15,985 nucleotides of DNA from Lentisphaerota bacterium (GCA_012799755.1 JAAZKQ010000372.1:1-15985); one strand, 5' to 3'; numbered from the stretch's first letter, positions 6,797-15,274 are shown. The notes: a model not told the origin generated them from the letters alone. Program-made: numbers and translations.

Positions 6797-8086
6797 TCAG
6801 CCTTCGCGCGCCGGGCGGTTGGGCGGCGTGGCGACGGGCAGCGGCTCAACGCGGTCAACCCAGCCCCAGCGACGGGAGAAAGGCCACCAGACAATGGCCG
6901 CCGTGCCGACGAGGTTCTTGCGGGGCACAAAGCCCCAGTAGCGGCTGTCCTTGCTGTTTTCGCTGTTGTCGCCAAGCATGAAGTAATGTCCGGCGGGGAC
7001 TGTAACGCTATCATGGTTATGCCGCAAGTATTGGCTGCCGGGCATGTGCGCATAGCCGCGATAACCGCCCTGAAAACTGTAGATGCGCTCGAAACCGGGG
7101 GCATCTGACGCATCCAGCAGGCGGAAATCGGCGGCGCCGGGCGTCTTCACGTAGAGCTTATGATCAACGATTTTGAGTTCGTCGCCCGGCAGACCCACCA
7201 AGCGTTTGACGTAGAAGCGACCGCCGAAGCCCTGTCCATCAGGGTCAACCAGATTGTCGGTCACAAAGACCATCACGTCGCCGCGTCGGGGCTCGCGAAA
7301 ACAGAGACTCGTACAGTTGACGAAGAGATGGTCACCCAGGGACAGGTAGCCGCAAAGCACGCGCTCGCCTTTCTTGAAGACGCTGCTGCGCTGCTGTCCG
7401 CTGTATTCCTCAATGATCGTCTTGAGGACCGTGTTCGGCGTTCCCGGCAACTGGTACATGCGGTCGCCGACCCACAGATTGGTCTCGGGAAAAAATGGCC
7501 ACGACGAGCCCGCCGGCATCACACGTTCAAGATTGATTTCGCCGGTCTCGGCAACTTCCAGGAACATGCTGCGCTGCGTGTAATTCAAGTAGTTGAAGAA
7601 GCGTAGCGGAAAAGCCGTTGGGGGCGGCTCATCGCTGGGCTCGTAATGAATGCCGAAGAGAGTCGGCTGCATGCTCCCGGTAGGAATCTTGAAGGGCTGC
7701 AAAAAGAGAGCGCGAATGCCGAAAGCAAGACTCAGCACCACCACAAGCACTTCCAGGTTCTCACGCAGCCAATGCAGCGGCAACGGCGCCGGCAGGGCCA
7801 CGCCGGGCTTGCCGGCCTCGTGGCGGGCAAGGGCGGCTTCCTGGGCATCCTTGTCGCCACTACGACGCAACGTAGACAACTCCTCAATCAGCTTCTGGTA
7901 AGCTTTGACCTCAGAATCCTTGAGCAAGTCGCGGCGACGACGCAGCTGCTGACGATAGTGGCTCTCAAAGTCCTTCAGGCGGCCGCGCCGGCGCCAGGAC
8001 GGCGGGGACAGCCAACGCACAATGCTGTTGCCAAACAGAAAATACAGGATAGCGAGATCAAACAGAACGATGATATAGAGTGGCAT
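6797..8086 (-). CDS. lepB: Signal peptidase I with enlarged catalytic region
   Basis: Membrane serine protease that removes signal peptides from exported proteins. Of its 429 residues, 3-18 and 109-127 are membrane segments, with a charged, probably coiled-coil cytoplasmic stretch (30-85) between them. Box B is KIPTGSMQPT with nucleophile Ser138. Box C-like GDHLFVN is at 251-257 and RRGDVMVF at 267-274. The general base is Lys294 in KRLVGLPGDE, and box E is GDNSENSKDSRYWG (372-385). All catalytic elements are present. Ser138 and Lys294 are 156 residues apart, against 55 in E. coli LepB (Ser90, Lys145); the extra length sits mainly between boxes B and C. AAGGGGAG (8093-8100) precedes the ATG by six bases. 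It lies 17 bases behind lepA, the lepA-lepB order also seen in Proteobacteria. Confidence 0.95.
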   Translation of the reverse strand: MPLYIIVLFDLAILYFLFGNSIVRWLSPPSWRRRGRLKDFESHYRQQLRRRRDLLKDSEVKAYQKLIEELSTLRRSGDKDAQEAALARHEAGKPGVALPAPLPLHWLRENLEVLVVVLSLAFGIRALFLQPFKIPTGSMQPTLFGIHYEPSDEPPPTAFPLRFFNYLNYTQRSMFLEVAETGEINLERVMPAGSSWPFFPETNLWVGDRMYQLPGTPNTVLKTIIEEYSGQQRSSVFKKGERVLCGYLSLGDHLFVNCTSLCFREPRRGDVMVFVTDNLVDPDGQGFGGRFYVKRLVGLPGDELKIVDHKLYVKTPGAADFRLLDASDAPGFERIYSFQGGYRGYAHMPGSQYLRHNHDSVTVPAGHYFMLGDNSENSKDSRYWGFVPRKNLVGTAAIVWWPFSRRWGWVDRVEPLPVATPPNRPAREG

Positions 8087-8103
8087 GGCCGGCTCCCCTT
8101 CTC

Positions 8104-9918
8104 TCAGCCTTTGTCATCTGAAGCCCGCAAGACGGCGACGAAAGCCTCCGGCGGGATGTTGACATTGCCGACTTCCTTCATGCGCTTCTTGCCCTCTTTC
8201 TGCTTGTCCAGCAGCTTGCGCTTGCGGGTGATGTCGCCACCGTAACATTTTGCCAAGACGTTCTTGCGCAGCTGCCGCACGTCCTCACGGGCGATGATGC
8301 GACCGCCGACAGCCCCCTGGATGGCAATCTTGAACATCTGCGGGGGAATGGCATCGCGCAAGCGCTCACAGATCATCCGGGCGCGCTGCACGGCGCGGTC
8401 GGCGTGAACGATGGAGGCAAAGGCGTCCACCGCCTCGCCGTTGACCAAAATTTCGAGTTTGACGGTCGGACTGGTCTCATAGCCATCGGGCTCATAGTCC
8501 ATGCTGCCGTAGCCGCGAGTGACGGTTTTGAGCTTGTCGTAGAAGTCAAGCACGATTTCATGCAGGGGCAGGCGTGCAGTGATCATGACGTGGATGTGAT
8601 CAACGTTCTCGGTCTTGAGGCAGATGCCGCGTTTCTCCATTACCAGATTCATGATGGCGCCAAGGCAGTTGGCCGGGGCGATGATCTGGGATTTGATCAT
8701 CGGCTCTTCCACGTGGCTGATGTGGCTGGGGTCGGGCATGTGCAGGGGATTGTCCACTTCCTTCATGCTGCCGTCGCGCAGGTATACATGGTAGATGACG
8801 CTGGGATAGGTCAGCAGCAGCTCCATGTTGTACTCGCGACGGAGGCGTTCCTGGACGATTTCCATGTGCAGCAAACCAAGGAAGCCGCAACGAAAGCCCG
8901 CGCCCAAGGCGACGGAGTTCTCCGGCTGCGCTACGAAAGCCGAGTCATTCAGGCGCAGCTTGGCGATGTTGGTCTTCAGCGCCTCGTAGTCGGCGGAGTC
9001 AATCGGGTAGATGCCGCTGAAAACCATCGGTCGCACACGCTGGAAACCCGCCAATGGCTGCGCACAGGCCCGCTGGTGACCCGTGATGGTATCGCCGACG
9101 TGGATGTCGCCCGGTGTTTTGATGGTCGTGATAACGTAGCCGACTTCCCCCGGTTCCAGCGACGGGGATGGCTTCATGTCTGGGCTGAAGTAGCCCACTT
9201 CCTTGACCTCGGTAGTCAGGTCGGTATTGAAAAAGCGAATGGCGTCGCCATCCTTGACGCTGCCGTTGACTACTCGCACATAGGACACCACGCCGCGATA
9301 GACGTCATATACCGAGTCAAAGACCAGCGCTTGCAGCGGCTGCGTCTTATCGGTTTCCGGCGGCGGCACGCGAACGACAATGGCCTCCAGGAGCTCTTTC
9401 ACTCCGAGGCCGCTCTTGGCCGAGACCTGGAGAACTTCATCCCGCGGTATGGCCAGCAGCTCTTCAACCTGCTCCATGCACATGTCTATATTTGCCGCCG
9501 GCAAATCAATCTTGTTGATTACAGGGATGATGCTGAGCTTCTGGCGCAGCGCCAGGTTGGCGTTGGCCAGTGTTTGCGCCTGCACACCCTGTGCGGCGTC
9601 AATCAGCAAAAGCGCCCCTTCGCAGGCCGCCAAACTGCGGCTCACTTCGTAGCTGAAGTCAACATGTCCGGGCGTGTCAATCAAGTTGAAGACGTAGCTC
9701 TGGCCATCGTCCGCTTCATAGTGCATGCGCACGGGATGGGACTTGATAGTGATGCCGCGCTCGCGCTCCAGGTCCATGGCGTCCAACACCTGGTCCTGAA
9801 AGGTGCGTTCCTCAATGGTCTTGGTGTGTAGCAGAAAACGGTCGGCCAAGGTTGATTTGCCGTGGTCAATATGGGCAATGATGGAAAAATTGCGGATATG
9901 GGTAAGCTTCTCTGGCAT
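8104..9918 (-). CDS. lepA: Elongation factor 4 (LepA) GTPase
   Basis: Ribosome-associated translational GTPase, proposed to back-translocate stalled ribosomes or aid 30S biogenesis. The 604-residue product is of normal length. G motifs: AHIDHGKST (15-23), RERGITIKS (52-60), DTPGH (81-85), NKID (135-138) and SAKSG. The C-terminal LepA-specific domain ends in CYGGDITRKRKLLDKQKEGK and NVNIPPEAF. The open frame extends upstream to 10077, but that extension overlaps the lptF/lptG gene and encodes low-complexity sequence. MPEKLTHIRNFSIIAHIDHG at 9918 is the canonical N-terminus. The Shine-Dalgarno is poor: an AGAAGGA lies about 14 bases upstream, farther than usual. It probably forms an operon with lepB downstream and with the Lpt permease 52 bases upstream. 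Confidence 0.97.
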   Translation of the reverse strand: MPEKLTHIRNFSIIAHIDHGKSTLADRFLLHTKTIEERTFQDQVLDAMDLERERGITIKSHPVRMHYEADDGQSYVFNLIDTPGHVDFSYEVSRSLAACEGALLLIDAAQGVQAQTLANANLALRQKLSIIPVINKIDLPAANIDMCMEQVEELLAIPRDEVLQVSAKSGLGVKELLEAIVVRVPPPETDKTQPLQALVFDSVYDVYRGVVSYVRVVNGSVKDGDAIRFFNTDLTTEVKEVGYFSPDMKPSPSLEPGEVGYVITTIKTPGDIHVGDTITGHQRACAQPLAGFQRVRPMVFSGIYPIDSADYEALKTNIAKLRLNDSAFVAQPENSVALGAGFRCGFLGLLHMEIVQERLRREYNMELLLTYPSVIYHVYLRDGSMKEVDNPLHMPDPSHISHVEEPMIKSQIIAPANCLGAIMNLVMEKRGICLKTENVDHIHVMITARLPLHEIVLDFYDKLKTVTRGYGSMDYEPDGYETSPTVKLEILVNGEAVDAFASIVHADRAVQRARMICERLRDAIPPQMFKIAIQGAVGGRIIAREDVRQLRKNVLAKCYGGDITRKRKLLDKQKEGKKRMKEVGNVNIPPEAFVAVLRASDDKG

Positions 9919-9970
9919 GGAGGTCCGTGTATTCCTTCTAGGGTTGCAATGCAATGTAATGGTGAATGTG

Positions 9971-11068
9971 TTAGTGGCGGCTGATGCGCTGGATGACCCA
10001 CAGGCCACCCAGCTGATAGAGAAAATTCGGCACCCAGATGATGATCTGAGGATGGTAGCGGCTGTCCTCAAGGGCATCAGCCAAAAGCATAAAGGCGTAA
10101 AAACCCAGAGCCAGCAGCACGCAGAGCAGAAGCCCTACTGAGAGTTCGGAGCGCTTGCTGCGAATCCCAAAGGGCAGCCCCAGCAGCAGAAAGGAAAAAG
10201 GCGACAAAGCCAGCGACAAGCGCGATTGCAACTCCAGCAGCTGGCCGCCGACATCGCGACCGGCCTCCTGCTCCAGGCGAATCTGACTGACCAGCATGCT
10301 GCCATCCATGTACTTGGTCTTGCGTGACAAGCTCTTGCGGTCCTGCGATATGCCGTAGGACATGGGCAGGCGAATGGACTTGGCCGCCAGAAAGCGCCGG
10401 GGAGCATCTCCAGTCGGCGCCAGCTGCGAGTCCATCACGGTGGCGTCCTCCAACTCAAGGTACAACATGCGTTCTTCGGCGTGAACCAGCACCCGGCCGC
10501 GCCGGGCGGTGATGTCCTGGACCTTGTTCCCGTCCTTGCTCAGCATGAACATGTGAATGTCGTACAACTCATCGCCATCACGCCGGCCAACGCGAATCGG
10601 GCATTGGGGAAAGATGTTGACAAAGCCGCCGGGTTCCAACAACGCCAGCGGCGAGCTGGCTAAGGCAGACCAGCGCAGCTGCTCGGCGCGATAACGGCAA
10701 AGCGGCGTCACCCACAACGACAGCCAGACGCAGAGGACACTCAGGACGAAGCTCAGCAGCAGCCCCGGCGCAATGATCTGCCACAGGCCGATGCCATTGG
10801 CCTTCATCGCGCAAATCTCATTGTCTGCCGACATGCGGCTGAAGACCAGCACCGTGGCCACCAACATGGCCAAGGGTAGAGTGAAGCGCAGCATATCCGG
10901 AACCAGATACAGCAGATAGCGGCAAAGCAGCCAAGGCGACACACCGCGGGAAATGAGATCAAAAGCGCGAAAGAACTGTCCCGACAACATGACGAAGGTC
11001 AGAATGCCGACGGCCATCAGCATGCTGATGATCATGTTTTTCGCGATGTAGCGGTTCAGTATGCGCAT
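9971..11068 (-). CDS. LptF/LptG-family lipopolysaccharide export permease (YjgP/YjgQ)
   Basis: Inner-membrane component of the LptB2FG ABC transporter that extracts LPS and passes it to the LptA bridge. With the ATG start it has 365 residues, typical for the family. Three N-terminal membrane helices (about residues 12-30, 49-77 and 97-123) contain LPDMLRFTLPLAML-like and SADNEICAMKANGIG sequences characteristic of these permeases. A periplasmic jellyroll follows (about 135-265), then three C-terminal helices (289-304, 310-331, 341-359). A TTG at 11089 is in frame and adds seven residues. I prefer ATG at 11068 because MRILNRYIAKNM is the usual start, but neither has a clear ribosome binding site. 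Only one permease is present here; the partner must be encoded elsewhere. Whether it is LptF or LptG is not decidable by eye. Confidence 0.9.
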   Translation of the reverse strand: MRILNRYIAKNMIISMLMAVGILTFVMLSGQFFRAFDLISRGVSPWLLCRYLLYLVPDMLRFTLPLAMLVATVLVFSRMSADNEICAMKANGIGLWQIIAPGLLLSFVLSVLCVWLSLWVTPLCRYRAEQLRWSALASSPLALLEPGGFVNIFPQCPIRVGRRDGDELYDIHMFMLSKDGNKVQDITARRGRVLVHAEERMLYLELEDATVMDSQLAPTGDAPRRFLAAKSIRLPMSYGISQDRKSLSRKTKYMDGSMLVSQIRLEQEAGRDVGGQLLELQSRLSLALSPFSFLLLGLPFGIRSKRSELSVGLLLCVLLALGFYAFMLLADALEDSRYHPQIIIWVPNFLYQLGGLWVIQRISRH

Positions 11069-11094
11069 AGAAACACGTTGCTCTGTCAAGAAAC

Positions 11095-11133
11095 AGCCGG
11101 CGGCTGAGGGTCATTCCCTCTCCGCCGCCGGCT
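11095..11133 (-). terminator. Terminator-like hairpin after bamA
   Basis: AGCCGGCGG (11095-11103) pairs with CCGCCGGCT (11125-11133), and GAGGG (11106-11110) pairs with CCCTC (11116-11120) above a small internal loop, closed by a TCATT loop. On the minus strand the stem is followed by GTTTCTTG, a short and interrupted T-run. It lies 37 bases after the bamA stop and 26 bases before the lptF/lptG ATG, so it should reduce read-through between the two genes. Confidence 0.6.
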
Positions 11134-11138
11134 CAGGT

Positions 11139-11144
11139 ATTATA
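11139..11144 (-). promoter_or_regulatory. Isolated TATAAT between bamA and lptF/lptG
   Basis: A perfect -10 hexamer lies on the minus strand just upstream of the hairpin that follows bamA. The best -35 at an allowed spacing (CTGAAC, 18 bases) matches only 3 of 6 and there is no TG extension. If active, the transcript would begin at the base of the hairpin and carry it in the 5' leader of lptF/lptG. Weak evidence. Confidence 0.15.
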
Positions 11145-11170
11145 CGGCTCTTATGTGCAGCCGTTCAGCG

Positions 11171-13537
11171 TCAGAAGCTGTAACCGATATTGAAATGGAA
11201 GCGGCCGTTCTTGCCATCCAGATGATCGTAGTCCGTACTCACCGGCACGCCATAGTACAGGCTGATGGGCAACGCCCTGAGCTGAATACCGAGGCCGAGG
11301 CTCATGTTCAGCTTGGAGAGGTCCATTTCAAACTCGTCCCACAAGACGGTGCCGACGTCCATAAAGACACTGAAGTACATGAAATTTTTGACTGGCTTGA
11401 GAACCTCGACGGAGCCCAGCAGCATGCTGTTGCCGCCCAGAGGATTTTCGTACTGGTCAATGGGGCTGACATCACGACGCTTGAAGCCGCGCAGGGAACC
11501 GACGCCGCCGGCGAAGTAGCGGTCGAAGATCGCCGGATCATCGCTGGTCGTTGATGAATATTCGGCGGAGAGTTTCAACACCAAGTCGCGAACCAGCGGG
11601 CGGTAGAAGGCGCCACCGAGGCTGAAGCGACCATAGGTCTCATAGCTGCCGAAAGCCTCCGTCACCAGCTCGCCCTGCAGGGTTATCAGTGAGCCCTCGC
11701 TCGGAAAGTAGAACGCATTGCGAGTATCGCGGCTCAAACGCAGAATCAGGCGGTTGGCCCACTCGTCGCCCTCTTCATCCTGGATGGTGCGACCGCGGAC
11801 ATAATCCCAGTCATCCGGCACCAGATCGCGATCATCAAGATCATCAACATCGGAAATATCCACATTTTCAATGCGGAAGCCCACGCCCATGCGCCAGGAC
11901 TCAATGTGTTCCGTGCCGGGAATGCGGAAGGCCAACGGCCAGGACAGCATCATGCCGCCGCCCACATTGCGCTGGTCATATTCATTCTCGAAACGATTGC
12001 GCAGGAATAGGTCAGTGCCCAATTCCAAGCGCCGGTCGAAAAGCCAGGGCTCAACGTGCGAGATGGTGATGTTGGACACTTCGGAACCGCCCTGCAAGCG
12101 TAGGCGCAGGCGCTGGCCGGCGCCCTTCGGCGGCCACTTGAAGAGCCGCGCAAGATCAAAATTCGACTCAGTAAACTCAACAAAGCCAATGACCGAATCT
12201 TCAGTGGAGTAGCCCGCACCCAAGGACATGTGCCCTGTGGACTTTTCGGACAATTCAATGCGCAAATCCTTGAGGTCCGGTTCTTCGGTCGCCACCGGCA
12301 CAATCTCCACCCGGTCAAAATAGCCGAGGTTATCCAAACGGGCTTTGGAAATGCGGATTTTGCCCATGTCGCCAAATTCATCCGGCTGGATGGCCAACTC
12401 GCGGCGGACCACGCGGTCCTGGGTGATCTCGTTGCCGACGATGCTGATGTCGCGAATACGGCTCGGACTGCCTTCAGTGACGCGATAGACAATATCCACC
12501 AACTGTTTTTCGCTGTCCTTGGTATGAACGGGATAGAAGCGCAGGTCCATGTAGCCAAGCCGTTCGTATTCGGCCTTCATCATATTGAGGTCAGCCGTTT
12601 CCTGATTGGCATCGTGAATCATGCCTGAACGCAGTTTGGTCAATGCCAGCAATTTTTCGGCGGTGAACAGCTGAGCGCCCTCAATGCTGATATTGCCGAC
12701 GGTGTAGGGCTTGCCTTCTTGCAATTTGAAAACCAGAACCACCCACTTGTTGTCGGCGTCATAACGTTCCTCGACAGCCTCAACGGCGAAGTCCATGTAG
12801 CCCTTGCCGCCGTAGAGTTCCTTGAGCCGATCCTTGTCCAAAACCAGCTGTTCTTCGTTGTAGTAGTTGCCGAAACGGATGATGTAGCGCCACCACTGCC
12901 GTTTGGTCACCATGACTTCCCGTAGCTCTGCGGGCGTGAACACCGTGTTGCCGATGAACTCCACGCCCTCAAGCTTGCTGCGCTTTTCTTCGCGGATGAC
13001 GTAGATCACGTCCACGCCGACGCCGCTTTCCGGCTTGCTTTGCAGGGTGGCAATCTCGGTCCCAAAATATCCGGCATCGCGGTACTTGTTGAGGATGGCA
13101 TTGCGGTCCTTGGCTAATACCGCTTCGTCAATGTGTTGGCCTGGCTCAAGGGTGATGAGCTTGCGCAGTCTGCTGGTCTTGTAGATCTCGTTGCCCTGGA
13201 TAACGATGTTGCGAACCAGTGGCTTAGGCTTGAGCAGATAGGTGACATGCACCGTATTGTCAGCAAGCGGATCAACCTGCGTGCGCACATCCTCAAAAGC
13301 ACCGCCCTTCACCAGCGCACGGATGTCATCGCTGAGCACCTGCGGATCAAATTCCTCACCGACTTTGGTTTTGATGGCCGCGTAGACCAATTCCTCCAGA
13401 GTGCTTTGCACCAACTCTGCGGTACTGGCCTTGATGCTGATGCTCTTCACCGGCACCGCATGGACCGCCGTTCCGACAAGCGCCAGCATAATCCCGATGC
13501 ATACCATTCGCTGCAATAACGTCTTTGCTTCCTGCAT
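11171..13537 (-). CDS. bamA: Outer membrane protein assembly factor BamA
   Basis: Omp85-family barrel that inserts beta-barrel proteins into the outer membrane. The 788 residues begin with a Sec signal peptide (cleavage after AVHA, residue 27). Five POTRA domains follow at about 29-105, 106-182, 187-274, 277-353 and 356-432; each of the last four starts with the typical pattern of a strand, GN/GA and a helix, such as IVIQGNEIY, VEFIGNTVF, ISIEGAQLF and ISIVGNEI. The transmembrane barrel spans about 436-788, with the loop-6 lid motif VGSLRGF (679-685, Leu where many have Val) and the C-terminal Phe of the beta-signal. Residues 557-592 form an unusually acidic loop. GGGAGAG lies about four bases before the ATG, and a terminator-like hairpin follows. 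No bamD, skp or lpxD gene is adjacent, unlike the Proteobacterial arrangement. Confidence 0.96.
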   Translation of the reverse strand: MQEAKTLLQRMVCIGIMLALVGTAVHAVPVKSISIKASTAELVQSTLEELVYAAIKTKVGEEFDPQVLSDDIRALVKGGAFEDVRTQVDPLADNTVHVTYLLKPKPLVRNIVIQGNEIYKTSRLRKLITLEPGQHIDEAVLAKDRNAILNKYRDAGYFGTEIATLQSKPESGVGVDVIYVIREEKRSKLEGVEFIGNTVFTPAELREVMVTKRQWWRYIIRFGNYYNEEQLVLDKDRLKELYGGKGYMDFAVEAVEERYDADNKWVVLVFKLQEGKPYTVGNISIEGAQLFTAEKLLALTKLRSGMIHDANQETADLNMMKAEYERLGYMDLRFYPVHTKDSEKQLVDIVYRVTEGSPSRIRDISIVGNEITQDRVVRRELAIQPDEFGDMGKIRISKARLDNLGYFDRVEIVPVATEEPDLKDLRIELSEKSTGHMSLGAGYSTEDSVIGFVEFTESNFDLARLFKWPPKGAGQRLRLRLQGGSEVSNITISHVEPWLFDRRLELGTDLFLRNRFENEYDQRNVGGGMMLSWPLAFRIPGTEHIESWRMGVGFRIENVDISDVDDLDDRDLVPDDWDYVRGRTIQDEEGDEWANRLILRLSRDTRNAFYFPSEGSLITLQGELVTEAFGSYETYGRFSLGGAFYRPLVRDLVLKLSAEYSSTTSDDPAIFDRYFAGGVGSLRGFKRRDVSPIDQYENPLGGNSMLLGSVEVLKPVKNFMYFSVFMDVGTVLWDEFEMDLSKLNMSLGLGIQLRALPISLYYGVPVSTDYDHLDGKNGRFHFNIGYSF

Positions 13538-13629
13538 GCTTCTCTCCCAAAAGGTGTGGATGTTATGAAATAACTAATGAGGTAAAATTATCCAAGCGGT
13601 CAAAGCCCAAAATAATGGCGAGTAATGTA

Positions 13630-13648
13630 AATGACCGAGGTCATTATA
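13630..13648 (-). promoter_or_regulatory. Dyad overlapping a TATAAT between argC and bamA
   Basis: AATGACC (13630-13636) and GGTCATT (13639-13645) form a perfect 7-bp inverted repeat with a 2-bp centre. On the minus strand it starts inside a perfect TATAAT (13643-13648), placed four bases after the argC stop. This could be a bamA promoter with an operator-like dyad at the start point, or a short hairpin ending argC. The -35 region is poor (AAACAG at 17 bases), and the T-rich tail after the dyad is weak, so both readings are tentative. Confidence 0.25.
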
Positions 13649-13651
13649 CAA

Positions 13652-14680
13652 TCAGAGTAGGCCGGCTGTTTCGTCCAGGCCATACATGATATTCATGCAC
13701 TGAATGGCCTGTCCCGACGCGCCCTTGGTAAGATTGTCAATCGCGCTGCTCACCAGCAGGCGGCCGCTGCGCTCATCAAAGACGCAGCCGATTTCGCACA
13801 TGTTGGTCATTGTCACGTGCTTGGTATCAGCCAATTCGTTCGCTGCCAGAATCCGCACAAAGGGCTTGCCGTCGTAGGCGGCGTGGAGCGCCGCCAGGGC
13901 CTTGTCAGTCGTGCAGCCGCTGCGACCGTGAAACAATATCATGGAATGAATGCCGCGATTCACCGGAATCAGATGCGGAATGAAATTCATCGTGAGCGCC
14001 GGCACTCCGGCCGCAACTGCCAGCTCCTGCTCGATTTCCGGCAAATGCCGATGGCCTGTCACCGCGTAGGGACGAATGCTCTCGTTACACTCAGGGAAAA
14101 TGTAGGGCAGATCAACCTTGCGCCCCGCGCCGGTCACGCCGCTGAGCGAAATCGCCTCAATGCCCGTGCTCTCCACCAGACCCGCCTCCAACAGCGCCGC
14201 GCCGGGCAGGATAATGCTGGTGGGATAACAACCCGGGCAGGCAACCAGCTCGGCGCCATGCAGGGCCGAGCCGTAGCGCTCCGGCAAGCCGTACACGGCC
14301 TTGCTCAGCAACTCCGGCGCCGGATGCTCACTCTTGTAATACTTCGCGTAAACCGCCGTGTCCCGCAACCGGAAATCCGCACTGATATCAATCACCTTCA
14401 CGCCATGCGCCAGCAGCGGCACGGCAAACTCGGCCGCCAGGCCATGCGGCAACGCCAGAAAAGCCACATCAATCAATGGGGCAAAACTCGCCACATCCGG
14501 CGCGATGAAATGCAAGGGACACTCACGGTAGCGAGGAAAAGCCTTGCCCAGTGGTTGACCGGCGTATTGCCGCGACGTGATGCAGGTCAACTCGACCGAC
14601 GGATGCTGCAGCAAGAGCCGCAGTAATTCTTCACCGGCGTAGCCCGATGCACCAACAATGCCAACGCGGATTTTCGACAT
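13652..14680 (-). CDS. argC: N-acetyl-gamma-glutamyl-phosphate reductase
   Basis: NADPH-dependent reduction of N-acetylglutamyl phosphate to the semialdehyde, the third step of arginine synthesis, in the cytoplasm. The 342 residues are the usual length for the type 1 enzyme. The Rossmann motif is GASGYAG (10-16). The catalytic cysteine is Cys151 in CPGCYPTS, and His236 in PHLIPVNRGI corresponds to the catalytic histidine. SGVTGAGRK (180-188) is also typical. A GAGGG in the leader precedes the ATG by about ten bases. It stands alone, with a strong terminator before it on the rpsI side and no other arg gene in view, although argC next to rplM-rpsI may be a recurring arrangement in PVC-type genomes (recollection, unchecked). 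An imperfect GC-rich hairpin (14719-14745) lies in its leader; its role is unknown. Confidence 0.96.
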   Translation of the reverse strand: MSKIRVGIVGASGYAGEELLRLLLQHPSVELTCITSRQYAGQPLGKAFPRYRECPLHFIAPDVASFAPLIDVAFLALPHGLAAEFAVPLLAHGVKVIDISADFRLRDTAVYAKYYKSEHPAPELLSKAVYGLPERYGSALHGAELVACPGCYPTSIILPGAALLEAGLVESTGIEAISLSGVTGAGRKVDLPYIFPECNESIRPYAVTGHRHLPEIEQELAVAAGVPALTMNFIPHLIPVNRGIHSMILFHGRSGCTTDKALAALHAAYDGKPFVRILAANELADTKHVTMTNMCEIGCVFDERSGRLLVSSAIDNLTKGASGQAIQCMNIMYGLDETAGLL

Positions 14681-14803
14681 GATTCCGGCCCTCTTTCTTC
14701 CTGATCACAACCCTGCCCGGCGCGGCTCTTTTGCAGCCACGCGCCAATAAACTACCGAAGGACTCTGACAATCAATGCCTGATACGTCATCAGCCCCATG
14801 AAC

Positions 14804-14843
14804 AAAAAAACCGGAGCCGGCGATACCTGACCGCCGGATCCGG
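14804..14843 (-). terminator. Rho-independent terminator of rplM-rpsI
   Basis: On the minus strand CCGGATCCGGCG pairs with CGCCGGCTCCGG (11 of 12 pairs, one mismatch) across a nine-base loop, followed at once by seven T residues. It lies 28 bases past the rpsI stop. This is the most textbook terminator in the window and ends the ribosomal operon before argC. Confidence 0.9.
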
Positions 14844-14871
14844 AGCGTGTGAAAACAATAGTCGAAAACAA

Positions 14872-15267
14872 TCAGCGCTTGGAGAACTGGAAGCGCTTGC
14901 GGGCTCCGGGACGTCCGGGCTTCTTACGCTCTTTCTCACGGGAATCACGGGTGAGCATGCCGGCAGCTTTGAGTACGGCGCGCAACTCGGGCTTGTGGAT
15001 CTCCAGCGCACGGGCGATGCCGTGACGAACCGCGCCGGCTTGGCCGGAAACACCACCGCCGTCAAGCGTGATGGTCAAATCAAACTCACTGCCCAAGCCG
15101 GTAATCTGATACGGCTGTGTGGCGTAGCCACGGAGAGCCTCAGTCGGAAAATAATCCTCAAACGACCGACGGTTGACGACGATCTTGCCCGTGCCGGGCT
15201 TCATATGAATACGGGCACTGGCAGACTTGCGGCGGCCAATGGCATGAATCACATCGTTCTCTGACAT
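14872..15267 (-). CDS. rpsI: 30S ribosomal protein S9
   Basis: Small-subunit protein whose C-terminal tail reaches toward the P-site tRNA. The 131 residues are normal for the family. MSENDVIHAIGRRKSASARI is the standard N-terminus, GGGVSGQAGAVRHGIARAL is the family signature, and the basic tail RKKPGRPGARKRFQFSKR ends in the conserved K-R. The frame is open to 15369 upstream, but those 34 residues overlap rplM and are not S9-like. AAAGGA (15275-15280) sits seven bases before the ATG at 15267, fixing the start. It follows rplM by 43 bases, the classical L13-S9 operon. Confidence 0.97.
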   Translation of the reverse strand: MSENDVIHAIGRRKSASARIHMKPGTGKIVVNRRSFEDYFPTEALRGYATQPYQITGLGSEFDLTITLDGGGVSGQAGAVRHGIARALEIHKPELRAVLKAAGMLTRDSREKERKKPGRPGARKRFQFSKR

Positions 15268-15274
15268 GCTGAAA

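Noticed and set aside
8404..9831. 475-residue open frame on the plus strand
   Set aside because: It is fully antisense to lepA, whose GTPase motifs are unmistakable; the reverse-frame product is His/Val-rich with no recognisable domain.
9919..10077. N-terminal extension of lepA by 53 residues
   Set aside because: It overlaps the end of the Lpt permease gene and precedes the canonical MPEKLTHIRNF start.
11084..11089. TTGACA as a -35 element for lptF/lptG
   Set aside because: A perfect hexamer, but no -10-like sequence lies 16-18 bases downstream and it falls at the start codon region itself.
13817..14626. 269-residue open frame on the plus strand
   Set aside because: Antisense shadow of argC, biased to Arg/Gln/His.
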